Of a stretch of DNA of 64,000 nucleotides, positions 61,751 through 64,000 are shown in pieces. Source of the DNA: Chrysomallon squamiferum (Eukaryota; Mollusca; Gastropoda; Neomphalida; Peltospiridae); assembly GCA_012295275.1 (NCBI GenBank), contig CM022670.1, positions 36,591,768 to 36,655,767 on the forward strand. The letters run 5' to 3'. The position numbers and the translations under genes were made by a program. Positions within the stretch are counted from its first letter, which is position 1. Every line of letters begins with the position of its first letter. The notes under the pieces are model-generated. The model was not told the DNA's origin and made no database searches. It saw only the letters and a list, made by a program, of their open reading frames with translations.

Positions 61751-61951
61751 ATTACCCAGCACTTTTGGTGATGACATGACAGATTATATCAAATATATGT
61801 GTTAATAGATACTGGTTACTGCGACATGTTATAGGTGAGATGCAATTTGCAGAAAAGAAAAAGTTGAGATTTCTCCTAGGTGAGTATTGTTTTATTTATT
61901 TTAATTACACAGGCGATTTACTTTTTGTTAAGTTTCAATTAAGTTATTATA

Positions 61952-62005
<54 letters not shown>

Positions 62006-62038
62006 GTTGTTGTTATTGTTGTTATTATTATCATTATT

Positions 62039-62075
<37 letters not shown>

Positions 62076-62221
62076 TCATTATAATTCATCTTCATCATCA
62101 TTATTAATATGAATAATATTTGACTTCTTACTTTTACAGTTGGAACAGCTTGATAAACTTATTATAAACAAATTTTCAGTTTCTTTGACTGATAAATACC
62201 ATTTCTACTAAAAACAGTGCT
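61751..62221 (+). promoter_or_regulatory. conserved leader block of gene E
   Basis: Leader block with donor-like tag/gtgaga at 61834/61835 and acceptor tttacag at 62139 before ttggaacagcttgataaact. Between them lies a long (ATT)n tract at 61950-62070. From about 61840 onward it follows gene C (atgcaatttgcagaaaa) rather than gene B. Confidence 0.4.
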
Positions 62222-63931
62222 TTACCGTCTTTACCCGAAGAAATGGATGAAACAGTGGAACAAACCCTTCTGAGAGTCGCCTCGCCGATCAATCTTTGTT
62301 TGAAGAAAAGCAGAAACAGTCGGAAACTTCGAATTCTTCGCCTGAAATACAACGAGATGACCATGAGAACTCTAATCTTCAACTGGAAGAACAAAAAAAG
62401 GAAATATCATATCTTTCGGCCAGATTGAAGATAGCTGAAGACGAACTCAGAAAGAAGGATGCGTTTTTGTATGACTCCGTGAAAGATATATCCGAGATCA
62501 CGAACAAGTCTTTAGAAATAACAGAGACACTGGATCAGAAATTTGATATAGACCGGGTGAAGAACGACAGATTGAAAGAAATAAAGATGTTACAGCAAGA
62601 AAACAAAGAGCAGAATAATGTTTTGTACGACACCTTGAAAGATATGTCCGAGGTCATGAGCAAGACTTTAGATATAACAGAGAGACTGGGCACAAAATTT
62701 GATATAGACCGGGTAAAGGATCGTAGAATGTAAGAAATAAAGAAGTTGAGGCAAAGTCCTTAGAGACAGAAGTGAAATCTCACAATCGCTTGTTGATGAG
62801 AGTAAGTAAACATTTAGTAGTAACTTTATTTGCACGCAGTTAGACCTATCTTGTGCAAACTGGTCACTACTATGTATGATAATGTGACGAATTCAACAAA
62901 ATAATGGTACCCAGATATTTTTTGTTTTGAGTGGTACAGTCGTTACACTTCATTGAATCTGGAAAGTAAAAATAATAAATAAATAAATAAATAAATAATA
63001 ACAAAAACGAAACTTGCAAATATAAAAATATGCTTAGGCTATTATCTTCAATAATACGTATATGTGTGTGTGTGTGTATGTTCTTCTCTGTGGCTGTCGC
63101 GAAAGCTCAAAAAGTAACACAAATACAGTAGGATCTCGATTTAACGGACTGACAGAGATGAAATGTTGTCCACTCTTGCCGAAACACTTTAAGTCATAAA
63201 CGTTTTTAGAAAATAATGTTATAATGTTTTAATGTTGTATTTCTATAAGTTTATTGTTTTTAATTTTACAGAATGATATATTTTATGTAACATCTATTTT
63301 TAATATAAAATATAACATTTTGTTTGTTTGTAGAAGCTCCGATGCCGCAGTCGATAGTGGCGGTCAAATATAAATTGGCAACTTCTGTATTACAAATTGT
63401 AACAAATGGAGAGAGAGAGAGTTATTTGTTTACTGGTTCAATATTTTAAAAAAAAACACAATGAAAGCCTGTACGTGAAATACATTATGGATAACAGAAA
63501 TAAAAAGTTTACTTTCGGTCTAATGGAAATAGTCTACTAAAAATTAAGTCAGTTGACATGTTGACGTTAAACAAAGAATTTACTACAGCAGTAAATAAAG
63601 AGAAAAATCTGGAATCAAAGATGAGTAATAAATAATTTATTTTCTAACGAAGAAAGCTATTAAAAGTTTCCGTCTACGTGTATATTATGGAAAATATTAA
63701 TTTCATTTGTTCATATTTAATTTCAGCTAAACAAAATTAATACATCTGCTTTGAAAAGTCAAGCAGAATATAAAGAAGCAATACGTAGTTTGATGGAATC
63801 AACTAAAAAAACCACCAGCAAGTTAACAGATCTGCTGACTTTGGCAGAGGAAAGCAAACGATCAAATGTGAATGGCAGCCATCTGCCTGCACACATTTTA
63901 GGATTTGCATTTCGAATTGAAAAAGAGTTTG
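62222..63931 (+). pseudogene. coil/death/CARD paralogue E (coil exon broken; runs off window)
   Basis: The coil exon (to donor at 62801/62802) matches B and C. The start codon aligned to C's ATG is changed (cagtgcttt). An in-frame ATG at 62243 enters a frame shifted from the coil by about 62290. The coil frame (62296-62733) holds the duplicated ~53-residue unit as in B but ends in TAA before the donor. The last ~24 bases of exon homology are deleted. The linker exon (63727-63931) is intact, with a good tttcag acceptor and gtatgt donor, ending ILGFAFRIEKEF in phase 1. Death, CARD and tail exons should lie beyond 64000. It is either a pseudogene or a gene that starts downstream, like the B alternative. 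Confidence 0.6.
63126..63584. mobile_element. pogo/Tigger-type MITE in intron of gene E
   Basis: TA then CAGTAGGATCTCGATTTAAC at the left. The right end is decayed (gttaaacaaagaatttacta). It lies in the same intronic position as in the other paralogues. Confidence 0.6.
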
Positions 63932-64000
63932 GTATGTTTAGAATCAGCTTCGAGACTAAAAAATTTAAACTTAAGAAAACAACAATAAAAAGTGTGTGTG

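Larger units (their letters stand above)
48968..61840 (+). repeat. 12.9 kb segmental duplicate, copy 2
   Basis: Collinear with 12922-25590. It is longer mainly because of an internal tandem duplication of the M6-like 3' end (~54.8-56.4 kb). It is shorter in the RT remnant and the M6-like TM3 exon. The left limit is set by the gap in copy 1, so the true duplication may start earlier. Confidence 0.9.

Noticed and set aside
61840-62112. Poly-Tyr open frame
   Set aside because: Translation of a long (ATT)n run in the leader intron of gene E.

Overview
This is AT-rich eukaryotic (animal) nuclear DNA: genes have GT-AG introns, codons join across phased exons, and microsatellites ((ATT)n, (TTTA)n, (CA)n), MITE-like elements and retroelement remnants are abundant. 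The protein families (a metazoan HtrL/YibB-like protein, an M6/proteolipid-type four-pass membrane protein, death-fold proteins) and the repeat style suggest an invertebrate, most likely a lophotrochozoan such as a mollusc. The species cannot be named from the sequence. A 200-N gap at 12722-12921 marks a scaffold join.

Region 1 (1-12.7 kb) holds two copies of an HtrL/YibB-like gene. Copy 1 keeps an intact terminal coding exon (3237-4012). Copy 2 has a candidate membrane-anchor first exon (7146) and a decayed terminal exon (9145-9723). Flanking DNA is duplicated in the order A-B-C-exon-A'-B'(inverted)-C', which leaves a pair of ~2 kb inverted arms (4197-6290 and 9862-12296).

Region 2 (12.9-64 kb) is a tandem array of five plus-strand paralogues, here called A to E (about 13.9, 25.9, 36.4, 47.7 and 62.2 kb). 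The complete member, C (36365-39600, five exons, 453 aa), encodes an N-terminal coiled coil, a helical linker, a death-like domain, a CARD and a C-terminal hydrophobic tail anchor. All introns after the linker exon are phase 1, so the domain exons are interchangeable modules. Each sister has lost something different. A lacks its 5' exons at the gap and has a frameshifted death exon. B has lost the linker-exon acceptor and the tail anchor. D carries the same death-exon frameshift as A. E has a broken coil exon and runs off the window. Downstream of A, C and D lie convergent minus-strand non-processed pseudogenes of an M6/PLP-type gene. Upstream of two of these (A and D units) are degenerate minus-strand reverse-transcriptase remnants.

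About 12.7 kb is present twice at near identity (12922-~25590 and 48968-~61840). This is either a recent segmental duplication or an assembly haplotig. Other mobile DNA includes a pogo/Tigger-type MITE in the same intron of all five paralogues, a probable solo LTR in B, a TA-flanked Tc1/mariner-like element at 44523-45226 and a decayed MULE/SWIM-type transposase at 45375-46000.

The candidate undescribed system is the array: a diversifying family of tail-anchored coil/death-like/CARD proteins. Its architecture resembles membrane-anchored innate-immune or apoptotic adaptors such as MAVS, but the module order differs. Function is inferred from domain architecture only.
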